A stretch of 64,000 nt of DNA. Source: Amycolatopsis cihanbeyliensis. Lineage in GTDB: Bacteria; Actinomycetota; Actinomycetes; Mycobacteriales; Pseudonocardiaceae. The notes beneath the pieces were generated by a model. The model had not been told where the DNA came from. It saw only the letters and a program-made list of their open reading frames with translations, and ran no database searches. The stretch covers positions 5,924,001-5,988,000 of the forward strand of contig NZ_VFML01000001.1 in assembly GCF_006715045.1 (NCBI RefSeq), in the 5' to 3' direction. A program made the translations under genes and the position numbers. This document shows, in pieces, positions 46,545 to 54,277 of the stretch (within the stretch, counting starts at the first letter, position 1; the number at the start of each line of letters is the position of its first letter).

Positions 46545-48569
46545 GTGCCCTATCCAGCGGACCGTGAACGCGATCGCCCGTGGGTCATGCGTACCTACGC
46601 GGGTCACTCCTCGGCGGCAGCCTCCAACGAGCTGTACCGGCGGAACCTCGCCAAGGGCCAGACCGGGCTCTCGGTGGCCTTCGACCTGCCGACCCAGACC
46701 GGATACGACCCCGACCACAAGCTGGCCAAGGGGGAGGTCGGCAAGGTGGGCGTGCCGATCTCGCACATCGGCGACATGCGCAGGCTGTTCGACGGCATCC
46801 CGCTGGCCGAGGCGAACACCTCGATGACGATCAACGCGCCGGCCATGTGGCTGCTCGCGCTCTACGTGACCGTCGCCAGGGAGCAGGCCGAGGCGGACGG
46901 CCGGGACGTGGACGAGGTGCTGGCCGAGCTCACCGGCACCACGCAGAACGACATCATCAAGGAGTACCTCTCCCGCGGGACCTACATCTTCCCGCCGGGG
47001 CCCAGCCTGCGGCTGATCTCCGACATGATCGCCTGGACGGTGCACCACGTTCCGAAGTGGAACCCGATCAACATCTGCAGCTACCACCTGCAGGAGGCGG
47101 GCGCGACGCCGACACAGGAGGTGGCCTACGCCCTGTGCACCGCGATCGCCGTGCTGGACGCGGTGCGCGACTCCGGGCAGGTCGCCGCCGAGGACATGGC
47201 TCGGGTGGTCGCGCGGATCTCCTTCTTCGTCAACGCCGGCGTGCGGTTCGTCGAGGAGATGTGCAAGATGCGCGCCTTCGCGGCGCTGTGGGACGAGATC
47301 ACCCGCGACCGCTACGGCGTCACCGAGCCGAAGGCGCGGCGGCTGCGCTACGGCGTCCAGGTCAACTCGCTCGGCCTGACCGAGGCACAGCCGGAGAACA
47401 ACGTGCAGCGGATCGTGCTGGAGATGCTGGCCGTCTCGCTGTCACGGGACGCGCGGGCGCGGGCGATCCAGCTGCCGGCCTGGAACGAGGCACTCGGCCT
47501 GCCCCGGCCGTGGGACCAGCAGTGGGCGCTGCGTATGCAGCAGGTGCTCGCCTATGAGACGGACCTGCTGGAGTACGAGGACCTTTTCGCGGGCTCGCGG
47601 GTGGTGGAGGCCAAGGTCGCCGAGATCATGGCGGGCGCGCGCGAGGAGATCGACCGGGTGCAGGAGCTCGGGGGCGCGGTGGCCGCGGTGGAGAGTGGCT
47701 ACATGAAGTCCCAGCTGGTCGCCTCGCTCGCGGAGTACCGGCGCGGGGTCGAGTCGGGCGATCGGGTGCTGGTCGGGGTGAACCGGTTCGACACCACCGA
47801 GCCGAGTCCCCTCCAGACGGAGGGCGTGGACGCGATCGAAACCGTCGATCCGGTCGTGGAGAAGCAGGCCGTCGCCGCGGTGGAACGGTGGCGGGAGCAG
47901 CGGGACGACGCCGCGGTGGAGCGCTCCCTGGCGGAGCTGCGCGCTGCGGCGGGGACCTCGGCGAACCTCTTCGAGGCCACCCTCGCCTGCGCCGCGGCCG
48001 GGGTCACCACGGGGGAGTGGGCCGGTGCCCTGCGCGAGACCTTCGGCGAGTACCGGGCGCCCACCGGAGTGTCGGCCGCCTCGATCTCCGGCGAGGGCGC
48101 CGCCGAGGTGGAGCGGGTGCGCGCGCGGGTCGAGGCGACCGGGGCCGAGCTGGGCGAGAAGCTGCGCATGCTGGTCGGCAAGCCGGGGCTGGACGGGCAT
48201 TCCAACGGCGCCGAGCAGGTGGCCGTGCGGGCACGGGACACCGGGTTCGAGGTGATCTACCAGGGCATCCGGCTGACCCCGGAGCAGATCGTGGCCGCGG
48301 CCGTGCAGGAGGGCGTGCACGTGGTGGGGCTTTCGGTGCTGTCCGGCTCGCATCTCGAGGTGGTGCCCGAGGTGGTGGACGGCCTGCACGCGGCCGGTGC
48401 CGGTGACATACCGGTGATCGTCGGCGGCATCATTCCGGCCGACGACGCGACGTTGCTCGTGGATCGGGGTATCGCCCGGGTGTTCACCCCCAAGGACTAC
48501 GAACTCACCGAGATCATGGACGAAATCGTCAATGTGGTACGGGAGTCCCAAGGTCTGCCCGTCGCGTAA
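46545..48569 (+). CDS. ecm: Ethylmalonyl-CoA mutase (MeaA/Ecm), B12-dependent
   Basis: Adenosylcobalamin-dependent rearrangement of (2R)-ethylmalonyl-CoA to methylsuccinyl-CoA in the ethylmalonyl-CoA pathway. 674 residues as one chain. The TIM barrel starts with WVMRTYAGHSSAAASNELYR and KGQTGLSVAFDLPTQTGYD. The B12 domain carries D-x-H-x-x-G as DGHSNG (550-555) with LSVLSGSHLEV and VGGIIPADD. Ecm-like rather than methylmalonyl-CoA mutase features: single-chain layout, short amino end, LPRPWDQQWALRMQQVLAYE and PGLDGHSNGAEQ. GTG 46545 has GGGAGG 5 nt upstream and gives the usual length. TATGAT at 46512-46517 may be the -10. The usual partner ccr is not in the window. Confidence 0.88.
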   Translation: MPYPADRERDRPWVMRTYAGHSSAAASNELYRRNLAKGQTGLSVAFDLPTQTGYDPDHKLAKGEVGKVGVPISHIGDMRRLFDGIPLAEANTSMTINAPAMWLLALYVTVAREQAEADGRDVDEVLAELTGTTQNDIIKEYLSRGTYIFPPGPSLRLISDMIAWTVHHVPKWNPINICSYHLQEAGATPTQEVAYALCTAIAVLDAVRDSGQVAAEDMARVVARISFFVNAGVRFVEEMCKMRAFAALWDEITRDRYGVTEPKARRLRYGVQVNSLGLTEAQPENNVQRIVLEMLAVSLSRDARARAIQLPAWNEALGLPRPWDQQWALRMQQVLAYETDLLEYEDLFAGSRVVEAKVAEIMAGAREEIDRVQELGGAVAAVESGYMKSQLVASLAEYRRGVESGDRVLVGVNRFDTTEPSPLQTEGVDAIETVDPVVEKQAVAAVERWREQRDDAAVERSLAELRAAAGTSANLFEATLACAAAGVTTGEWAGALRETFGEYRAPTGVSAASISGEGAAEVERVRARVEATGAELGEKLRMLVGKPGLDGHSNGAEQVAVRARDTGFEVIYQGIRLTPEQIVAAAVQEGVHVVGLSVLSGSHLEVVPEVVDGLHAAGAGDIPVIVGGIIPADDATLLVDRGIARVFTPKDYELTEIMDEIVNVVRESQGLPVA

Positions 48570-48630
48570 TTGTAACATTCGATTCGATCATGCTGAACCT
48601 GCTGGTCAGCTCCCCGATGCCGACTGTAGG

Positions 48631-48643
48631 GTCCATAATGGAC
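48631..48643. promoter_or_regulatory. Palindrome GTCCATAATGGAC upstream of the ehu promoter
   Basis: A 13-bp odd palindrome (6-bp arms around a central A) ends 13 nt before the -35 box of the ehu promoter. This position suits an activator or repressor of the transporter operon. The regulator is not identified. Confidence 0.5.
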
Positions 48644-48656
48644 ATTAAAGGCCCTT

Positions 48657-48685
48657 TTGACCCTTTCAGGTGAACTGCCTAGGGT
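48657..48685 (+). promoter_or_regulatory. Promoter TTGACC-N17-TAGGGT for the ehu operon
   Basis: TTGACC (48657-48662) and TAGGGT (48680-48685) with a 17-nt spacer closely match the main sigma consensus. The leader to the ehuB GTG is about 65 nt. Confidence 0.75.
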
Positions 48686-48757
48686 CGTCGCATCGAGATC
48701 CCTCCCAAGCTGCTTACCTGGCTCGGGAGTCGATTGAGCAGGCAGGAGTCAATACGC

Positions 48758-49681
48758 GTGAGTGATGCAGATGTGTCCCGCCGCCGATTCCTCCGTGGCA
48801 GCGCTGGGGGTGCCCTTGCCGTCGCGTTGGGCGGTGGACTCGTAACGAGTGGATGCACCTCGGTCAACATAGCCGCGAGAGGTGACGGCGGGCAGTTGCT
48901 CGACCGATTGCGGGACCGCGGGGTGGTCCGCATGGGGTTCGCCAACGAGCGCCCGTTCGGCTACATCAACCACGGGGGCGAGCTGACCGGTCAGGCGCCC
49001 TCGGTCGGCAAGGCCGTGTTCCGCAAGCTCGGTATCGACGAATTCGAACCGAAGCTCGCCGACTTCGGCTCCCTGATCCCCGGGCTCAAGGCCGGGCTGT
49101 TCGACGTGATCGCCGCGGGCATGTACATCACCCCGCCCCGATGCGCCGAGATCGAGTTCAGCAATCCGGACTACAACGCCCCGGAGGCACTGTTGCTGCC
49201 CGCGGGCAATCCGCTCGGGCTGACCGACCTGAGGAGCGTCCGGGACCATCAGAGTGCCCGGATCGGGGTGCTGACCGGTTCGGTGGAGGAGCGTTATGCG
49301 CTGGCACTCGGTATTCCGCGCGATCGGGTCGTGGTCTTCCCCGACCAGGCATCCGGGATCGACGGGGTGCTCGCCAACCGGTCCGACTCCCTGATGCTCA
49401 CCCGCCTCTCGCTGAATGCCGCGCTCGAGGAGCGGCCGGGCGCGGCCCTGGAGATCAGCGAGACGTTCTTCGTGGTGATCGACGGGGTGCAACAGAACGG
49501 CGCGGGCGGTTTCGGTTTCCGCAAGGGCGAGACCGATATCGTGGATGCCTTCAACCGGGAGCTGGCCGCGATGAAGGCGCAGGGCGAGGTACTGGAGATC
49601 GTCCAGCCGTTCGGCTTCTCCAAGAACGAGATGACCGAGTTGACCGCCCAGGAGCTGTGCGCGGCTCCGGAAGTCGTCTGA
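48758..49681 (+). CDS. ehuB: Ectoine/hydroxyectoine ABC transporter substrate-binding lipoprotein EhuB-like
   Basis: 307 residues, SBP family 3. The amino end is a Tat lipoprotein signal: SRRRFLRG (twin Arg) and lipobox TSGC with C33 as lipidation site. The mature part has VRMGFANERPFGYINHGG, GKAVFRKLGIDEFEPKLADFGSLIPGLKAGLFDVIAAGMYITPPR-type sequence and VFPDQASGIDG, typical of the EhuB subfamily rather than general glutamate binders. GTG 48758 has AGGAG 9 nt upstream; the TTG at 48734 precedes this site and is rejected. Other amino acids remain possible ligands. Confidence 0.82.
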   Translation: MSDADVSRRRFLRGSAGGALAVALGGGLVTSGCTSVNIAARGDGGQLLDRLRDRGVVRMGFANERPFGYINHGGELTGQAPSVGKAVFRKLGIDEFEPKLADFGSLIPGLKAGLFDVIAAGMYITPPRCAEIEFSNPDYNAPEALLLPAGNPLGLTDLRSVRDHQSARIGVLTGSVEERYALALGIPRDRVVVFPDQASGIDGVLANRSDSLMLTRLSLNAALEERPGAALEISETFFVVIDGVQQNGAGGFGFRKGETDIVDAFNRELAAMKAQGEVLEIVQPFGFSKNEMTELTAQELCAAPEVV

Positions 49682-49692
49682 GGGGTGAGCTG

Positions 49693-50400
49693 ATGTCATC
49701 CGGATTCGTCGGATACCTCTGGGACGGCCTGCTGATCACCCTGCAGCTGACCGTCTACGGTGCCGCGCTCGGGCTGGTCTTCGCGTTCGCCGCGGGCCTG
49801 GCCAGGCTGAGCGGGAACAAGGTGCTGCGCGGGATCGCCTTCCTCTACACCGAGATCTTCCGCGGTTTCCCCGCGCTGATCCTGCTGTTCTGGCTGATCT
49901 TCGTGATCCCGGCCTTCGGGTTCCAGTTCGACCCGTTGTTCGCGGGCACCCTCGCGCTGGCGTTGAACATCGGCGCCTACGCGGCCGAGGTGGTGCGCGG
50001 TGCCGTGCAATCGGTCCCCAAAGGACAGACCGAAGCGGCGATCGCGCTGAACTTCACCCCCGCGCAGCGGATGCGCAAGGTGATCCTGCCGCAGGCCATC
50101 GTGGCGATGATCCCGCCGTTCTCGAACAACCTGATCGAGTTGCTGAAGGCCACCGCGCTGGTATCGATCGTCTATCTCTCCGACCTGACTTTCGCCGGCC
50201 AGCTCATCCGGGCTTCGACCGGGGAGACCACGACGGTGTTCCTCGGGCTGCTCGTCGGGTACGGGGTGATCGCACTGATCTTCACCGCGCTGATGCGCTG
50301 GCTGGAACGGATCGCCGCACGCAAGCTCGGTAGGCAGGTACCGCCGGGAGCCATCGGCCGCATATTCAACCGCCGGTCCGCCGAGCCGCAGGGGGTGTGA
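49693..50400 (+). CDS. ehuC: Ectoine/hydroxyectoine ABC transporter permease EhuC-like
   Basis: 235 residues, His/Glu-type permease with about five TM helices. TEIFRGFPALILLFWL near the amino third and the EAA loop EAAIALNFTPAQRMRKVILPQA, which contacts the ATPase, are clear. The 11-nt gap after ehuB and 3-nt gap to ehuD indicate one operon. Confidence 0.83.
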   Translation: MSSGFVGYLWDGLLITLQLTVYGAALGLVFAFAAGLARLSGNKVLRGIAFLYTEIFRGFPALILLFWLIFVIPAFGFQFDPLFAGTLALALNIGAYAAEVVRGAVQSVPKGQTEAAIALNFTPAQRMRKVILPQAIVAMIPPFSNNLIELLKATALVSIVYLSDLTFAGQLIRASTGETTTVFLGLLVGYGVIALIFTALMRWLERIAARKLGRQVPPGAIGRIFNRRSAEPQGV

Positions 50401-50403
50401 CGC

Positions 50404-51063
50404 ATGGATTTCCAGTGGAACCTCGTCTGGGACTCGGTTCCCACACTGCTCGACGGCCTGGTGACCGCGTTGATCGCGACCGTGCTGGGTTACGCGGTCG
50501 CGCTGGTGCTCGGCCTGGTGTTCGCCCTGCTGCGGCGTAGCGACTCGGCCTGGATCCGGTGGCCGATCGGTGTCCTGATCGAGTTCATCCGGTCCACCCC
50601 GCTGCTGGTGCAGCTGTTCTTCCTGTTCTACGTGCTGCCCCTCATCGGCGTCAGCGCTCCCGCCTTGCTGACCGGTGTGGTGGGGCTCGGGCTGCACTAC
50701 GCGACCTACACCTCCGAGGTCTACCGCTCGGGTATCGACAACGTGCCGGCGGGCCAGTGGGAGGCGTCGACCGCGCTGAACCTTTCCACCCGGCGGACCT
50801 GGACGAGCGTGATCCTGCCGCAGGCGATCCCGCGGGTCATCCCGGCGCTCGGCAACTACGTGATCGCGATGTTCAAGGACACCCCGCTGCTGGCCGCCAT
50901 CACCGTGCTGGAGATGCTCGGGCTGGCGAGGAGCATCGGGGCGGACACCTTCCGCTATGCCGAACCCATCACCGCGGCCGGGTTGCTGTACCTGATCGTG
51001 GCCTTGGTGATGGCCTGGGGCGCACGCGTCGTGGAGCGCAAGTTCGGCACGGTGCGCGGCTAG
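50404..51063 (+). CDS. ehuD: Ectoine/hydroxyectoine ABC transporter permease EhuD-like
   Basis: 219 residues, second permease of the His/Glu type. It contains IEFIRSTPLLVQLFFLFYVLP and the EAA loop EASTALNLSTRRTWTSVILPQA. Together with EhuC it forms the heterodimeric channel. Confidence 0.83.
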   Translation: MDFQWNLVWDSVPTLLDGLVTALIATVLGYAVALVLGLVFALLRRSDSAWIRWPIGVLIEFIRSTPLLVQLFFLFYVLPLIGVSAPALLTGVVGLGLHYATYTSEVYRSGIDNVPAGQWEASTALNLSTRRTWTSVILPQAIPRVIPALGNYVIAMFKDTPLLAAITVLEMLGLARSIGADTFRYAEPITAAGLLYLIVALVMAWGARVVERKFGTVRG

Positions 51064-51102
51064 CCTGCGCTTCCCACCAACCCGCATGAGAGGAACTCAG
51101 AG

Positions 51103-51915
51103 ATGAGCGAGGCAACCGAGGCATCATCCGGCGCCGCCAAGAACGACCAGTTCATCGTCTTCGACAAGATCCGCAAGCAGTTCGGCAGCAACGTGGTGCT
51201 GGACGACCTCTCGTTCTCGGTCGGCTCCGGCGAGCGGGTCACCCTGATCGGGCCCAGTGGTTCCGGCAAGACTACGATCCTGCGGCTGCTGATGACGCTG
51301 GAGCGGCCGAACAGCGGCACCATCAACGTGGACGGTGAGTACCTGTTCCACGAGCAGCGCAACGGGAAGCTGGTCCCGGCCGGCGAGGCGCACATCCGCA
51401 AGGTCCGGCGCCGGATCACCATGGTGTTCCAGCATTTCAACCTGTTCCCGAACATGCGCGTGCTGCGCAACGTCACCGAGGCGCCGATCCACGTGCTCGG
51501 GCAGTCGCGGGAGGAGGCCGAGACCCGCGGCAAGGAGCTGCTGGAGATGGTCGGGCTCGGCGACAAGCTGAACGCCTACCCCTCCCAGCTCTCCGGCGGG
51601 CAGCAACAGCGGGTCGGCATCGCCAGGGCGCTGGCCGTGGACCCGGACGTGTTGCTGATGGACGAGGTGACCTCCGCGCTGGACCCGGAGATCGCGGCCG
51701 AGGTGCTGGACGTGCTGCGGGACATCGCGCGCAACACCGACGTCAGCATGCTGCTGGTCACGCACGCGATGAAGTTCGCGCGGGACGTGTCGAACCGGGT
51801 GCTGATGTTCTGCGACGGGGGCATCATCGAGGACGGGGCACCGGAGCGGATCTTCAACGAGCCGGAGCACGACCGCACCCGCAGCTTCCTGCGTTCGGTC
51901 ATCGACGAGACGTGA
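51103..51915 (+). CDS. ehuA: Ectoine/hydroxyectoine ABC transporter ATPase EhuA-like
   Basis: 270 residues. Walker A GPSGSGKTT, Q-loop VFQHFNLFPNM, signature LSGGQQQR, Walker B LLMDEVTSALDPE and the switch His in LLVTHAMKFA are complete. The insertion YLFHEQRNGKLVPAGEAHI between Walker A and Q-loop is typical of the EhuA/HisP-like group. Gene order B-C-D-A matches known ehu operons; no ectoine catabolism genes are adjacent. Confidence 0.87.
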   Translation: MSEATEASSGAAKNDQFIVFDKIRKQFGSNVVLDDLSFSVGSGERVTLIGPSGSGKTTILRLLMTLERPNSGTINVDGEYLFHEQRNGKLVPAGEAHIRKVRRRITMVFQHFNLFPNMRVLRNVTEAPIHVLGQSREEAETRGKELLEMVGLGDKLNAYPSQLSGGQQQRVGIARALAVDPDVLLMDEVTSALDPEIAAEVLDVLRDIARNTDVSMLLVTHAMKFARDVSNRVLMFCDGGIIEDGAPERIFNEPEHDRTRSFLRSVIDET

Positions 51916-51946
51916 TTCGGCGGCGGTGCCGTACTACCGTCGAGGT

Positions 51947-52720
51947 ATGGGCGAGTACGAGCACCTGCTGCTGACACGGGACGGCGACACCGTCACCATC
52001 ACGATGAACCGGCCGGGGCGGCGTAACTCGCTGTCCGGTGAGCACCTCGGCGAGCTGCTCGCCGCGTTCCGGGAGGTCGCCGAGACCGACGCCACCGGTG
52101 TCGTGCTCGCCGGTGCCGGGCCGGTGTTCTCCGCCGGGCACGACTTCGCCGATGTGGCCGCGCGGGACCTGATGGAGGTGCGCGAGCTGCTGCGGCTGTG
52201 CACCGAGCTGATGCGGACGGTCCAGTCGGTGCCACAGGTGGTACTGGCGCGGGTGCACGGGCTGGCCACGGCGGCCGGCTGCCAGCTGGTGGCCTCCTGC
52301 GATCTCGCGGTGGCCGGCGAGTCGGCCGGCTTCGCGCTGCCCGGGGGTAAGGGCGGCTGGTTCTGCCACACACCGGCCGTGCCGGTGGCCAGGTCGGTCG
52401 GGCGGAAGCGGCTGATGGAGCTGGCGCTGACCGGCGACGCGATCGACGCGGTCACCGCGCTGGACTGGGGGCTGGTGAACCGGGTCGTCCCGGACGGCGA
52501 GCTCGACCAGGCCGTCGCCGACCTGCTGGCGCGCGCCACCCGGGGCAGCAGGGCAGGCAAGGCGCTCGGCAAGCAGACCCTGTACGCCCAGCTCGACCGC
52601 CCCGAGTCGGATGCCTACGACATCGCGCTCGAGGTGATGGCCTCGGCCTCGCAACTCCCCGGCGCACGCGAGGGCATGGCCGCCTTCCTGGAGAAGCGCA
52701 CTCCCTCCTGGCCGGATTAG
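51947..52720 (+). CDS. ECHDC3-like enoyl-CoA hydratase/isomerase-family protein lacking catalytic glutamates
   Basis: 257 residues, crotonase fold. Oxyanion-hole segments FSAGHDFADV and ATAAGCQLVASCDLAVA are present. In hydratases the second segment has Glu where Q113 occurs here, and the second catalytic Glu is replaced within FALPGGKGGWF. The segments GCQLVASCDLAVA and GGWFCHTPAVPVARSV resemble the mitochondrial ECHDC3 group. Enoyl-CoA hydration is therefore doubtful and the substrate is unknown. ATG 51947 follows TACCGT by 6 nt (leaderless pattern). It ends 4 bp inside the convergent Nudix gene. Confidence 0.75.
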   Translation: MGEYEHLLLTRDGDTVTITMNRPGRRNSLSGEHLGELLAAFREVAETDATGVVLAGAGPVFSAGHDFADVAARDLMEVRELLRLCTELMRTVQSVPQVVLARVHGLATAAGCQLVASCDLAVAGESAGFALPGGKGGWFCHTPAVPVARSVGRKRLMELALTGDAIDAVTALDWGLVNRVVPDGELDQAVADLLARATRGSRAGKALGKQTLYAQLDRPESDAYDIALEVMASASQLPGAREGMAAFLEKRTPSWPD

Positions 52721-53259
52721 CGCTCGTCGTGGTGTAGCAGCAGGAGGAAGTAGGCTGCCATGGACTGGGAGTCGGTGATCTCGCCCTTCCGTGCCATCGC
52801 CTCGAACTCGGCGCGTTCGAACCAGGCCATGCGCATGTCCTGTTCCTCGTGCTCCCGCTCCGGCTCGCCTTCCCGCAGGTCGGTCGCCAGGAACGCGTGA
52901 CCGACCTGGCTGCTGAACCCGGGCGCGACATCCAGCCGGCCGAGATCGATGATGGAACCGGCGCGCAGCCCGGTCTCCTCGCGCAGCTCCCGCGCGGCCA
53001 GTTCGGGTGCAGGGACGTCGGCGAGTTCGGGTGCGGTCCCCTGCGGGAACTCCCACCGGCGCTCGCCGAGCGGGTAGCGAAACTGCTCGACCATGCACAG
53101 CCGGTCCCCGTCCAGGGGAATGACCAGCGCGTAGGTCGGCTTATCGACAATGGAGTAGATTCCGGAGGAGCCGTCCGGTCGGCGAATGTCGTCCTCGCGC
53201 AGTGTCATCCAGTTGTTGCGGTAGACCTCGCGTGAGCCGATGCGTTCGATGCCATGCAC
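52717..53259 (-). CDS. Nudix hydrolase, ADP-ribose pyrophosphatase-like
   Basis: 180 residues. The Nudix box is present around [16 protein letters not shown], with [12 protein letters not shown] before it and [13 protein letters not shown] upstream, the pattern of ADP-sugar pyrophosphatases. The substrate is inferred as ADP-ribose or a similar NDP-sugar. GTG 53259 start is chosen, giving [17 protein letters not shown] at the amino end; longer starts are possible. Tail-to-tail with the ECHDC3-like gene. Confidence 0.82.
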   Translation of the reverse strand: MHGIERIGSREVYRNNWMTLREDDIRRPDGSSGIYSIVDKPTYALVIPLDGDRLCMVEQFRYPLGERRWEFPQGTAPELADVPAPELAARELREETGLRAGSIIDLGRLDVAPGFSSQVGHAFLATDLREGEPEREHEEQDMRMAWFERAEFEAMARKGEITDSQSMAAYFLLLLHHDER

Positions 53260-53367
53260 GCCGCCAGTATGTCGTTCGTGGAGATCACGGTGGCACGCGC
53301 GGGAGGCAAGCACCCGCCGTCCGACCCTTCGCGCCGGCCGGCACGCGCGTCGCCTAGTCTCACGAGC

Positions 53368-54027
53368 GTGCGTTTAGTAATCGCCCGATGCCAGGTCGAC
53401 TACGCCGGCAGGCTCACGGCCCATTTGCCGATGGCAACCAGGCTCCTTCTGGTGAAGGCCGACGGCTCGGTGTCGGTGCACTCCGACGACCGGGCCTACA
53501 AGCCGCTGAACTGGATGAGCCCACCGTGCTGGCTGATCGAGGACGGCAACCTGTGGATCGTGGAGAACAAGTCCGGCGAGAAACTGGTGATCAGCATCGA
53601 CGAGGTGCTCGAGGACGTCTCGCACGAGCTGGGTGCCGAGCCCGGCCTGGTCAAGGACGGGGTCGAGGCGCACCTGCAGGAGTTGCTCGCCGAGCACATC
53701 CACACCCTCGGCGAGGGATACTCGTTGGTGCGTAGGGAGTACCCGACCGCCATCGGCCCGGTGGACATCATGGCGCGGGATGCCGAGGGTGTCTCGGTCG
53801 CCGTGGAGATCAAGCGGCGTGGCGAGATCGACGGGGTGGAGCAGCTGACCCGCTACCTCGAACTGCTCAACCGGGACCCGCTGCTGGCGCCCGTGGAGGG
53901 TGTCTTCGCGGCACAGCTGATCAAACCGCAGGCACGCACGCTGGCCGAGGACCGCGGGATCCGCTGCGTCACCCTGGACTACGACGCGCTGCGCGGCATC
54001 GAACCGGACGAGTTCCGCCTCTTCTGA
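53368..54027 (+). CDS. nucS: Endonuclease NucS (actinobacterial mismatch repair)
   Basis: Cuts both strands at G-T and G-G type mismatches, replacing MutS/MutL in actinobacteria. 219 residues: an amino-terminal DNA-binding/dimer domain ([21 protein letters not shown]) and a carboxy-terminal RecB-like nuclease with [33 protein letters not shown] Asp/Glu/Lys residues, then a final FRLF that resembles the sliding-clamp contact. GTG 53368 lies 7 nt after TAGTCT, a leaderless pattern. Confidence 0.95.
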   Translation: MRLVIARCQVDYAGRLTAHLPMATRLLLVKADGSVSVHSDDRAYKPLNWMSPPCWLIEDGNLWIVENKSGEKLVISIDEVLEDVSHELGAEPGLVKDGVEAHLQELLAEHIHTLGEGYSLVRREYPTAIGPVDIMARDAEGVSVAVEIKRRGEIDGVEQLTRYLELLNRDPLLAPVEGVFAAQLIKPQARTLAEDRGIRCVTLDYDALRGIEPDEFRLF

Positions 54028-54038
54028 GTACACGAACA

Positions 54039-54101
54039 GCCAACACCTGCACGCGCACGGCCAACGCGTGTGCGTGGGCGGCCAACACGCGTATGTGTAT
54101 G
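54039..54101 (+). repeat. Three diverged 21-bp direct repeats after nucS
   Basis: GCCAAC recurs at exactly 21-bp spacing (54039, 54060, 54081), each followed by a CA/GT-alternating stretch such as GCGTGTGCGTGGGCG. It starts 12 bp after the nucS stop. No protein or known site fits. Confidence 0.6.
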
Positions 54102-54277
54102 TGGGGAGCACACACGCCGAGCGGGTGATCTTCGGTCCTCCAGCGGGCACGCCATGTCAAGACCGGACAACATCGGGCCGGGTGCGTTCACGGGCGGTTA
54201 ATCATGCAGTAGTGTGCGCGGTCAGCTCGATTGTGGTGTTTGTTGTTGGATAATGTGCGACTCGGGAGGTGAGTCGG

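Noticed and set aside
54039..54101. CRISPR array
   Set aside because: Only a 6-bp core is repeated at 21-bp spacing, with no spacer/repeat structure and no cas genes.
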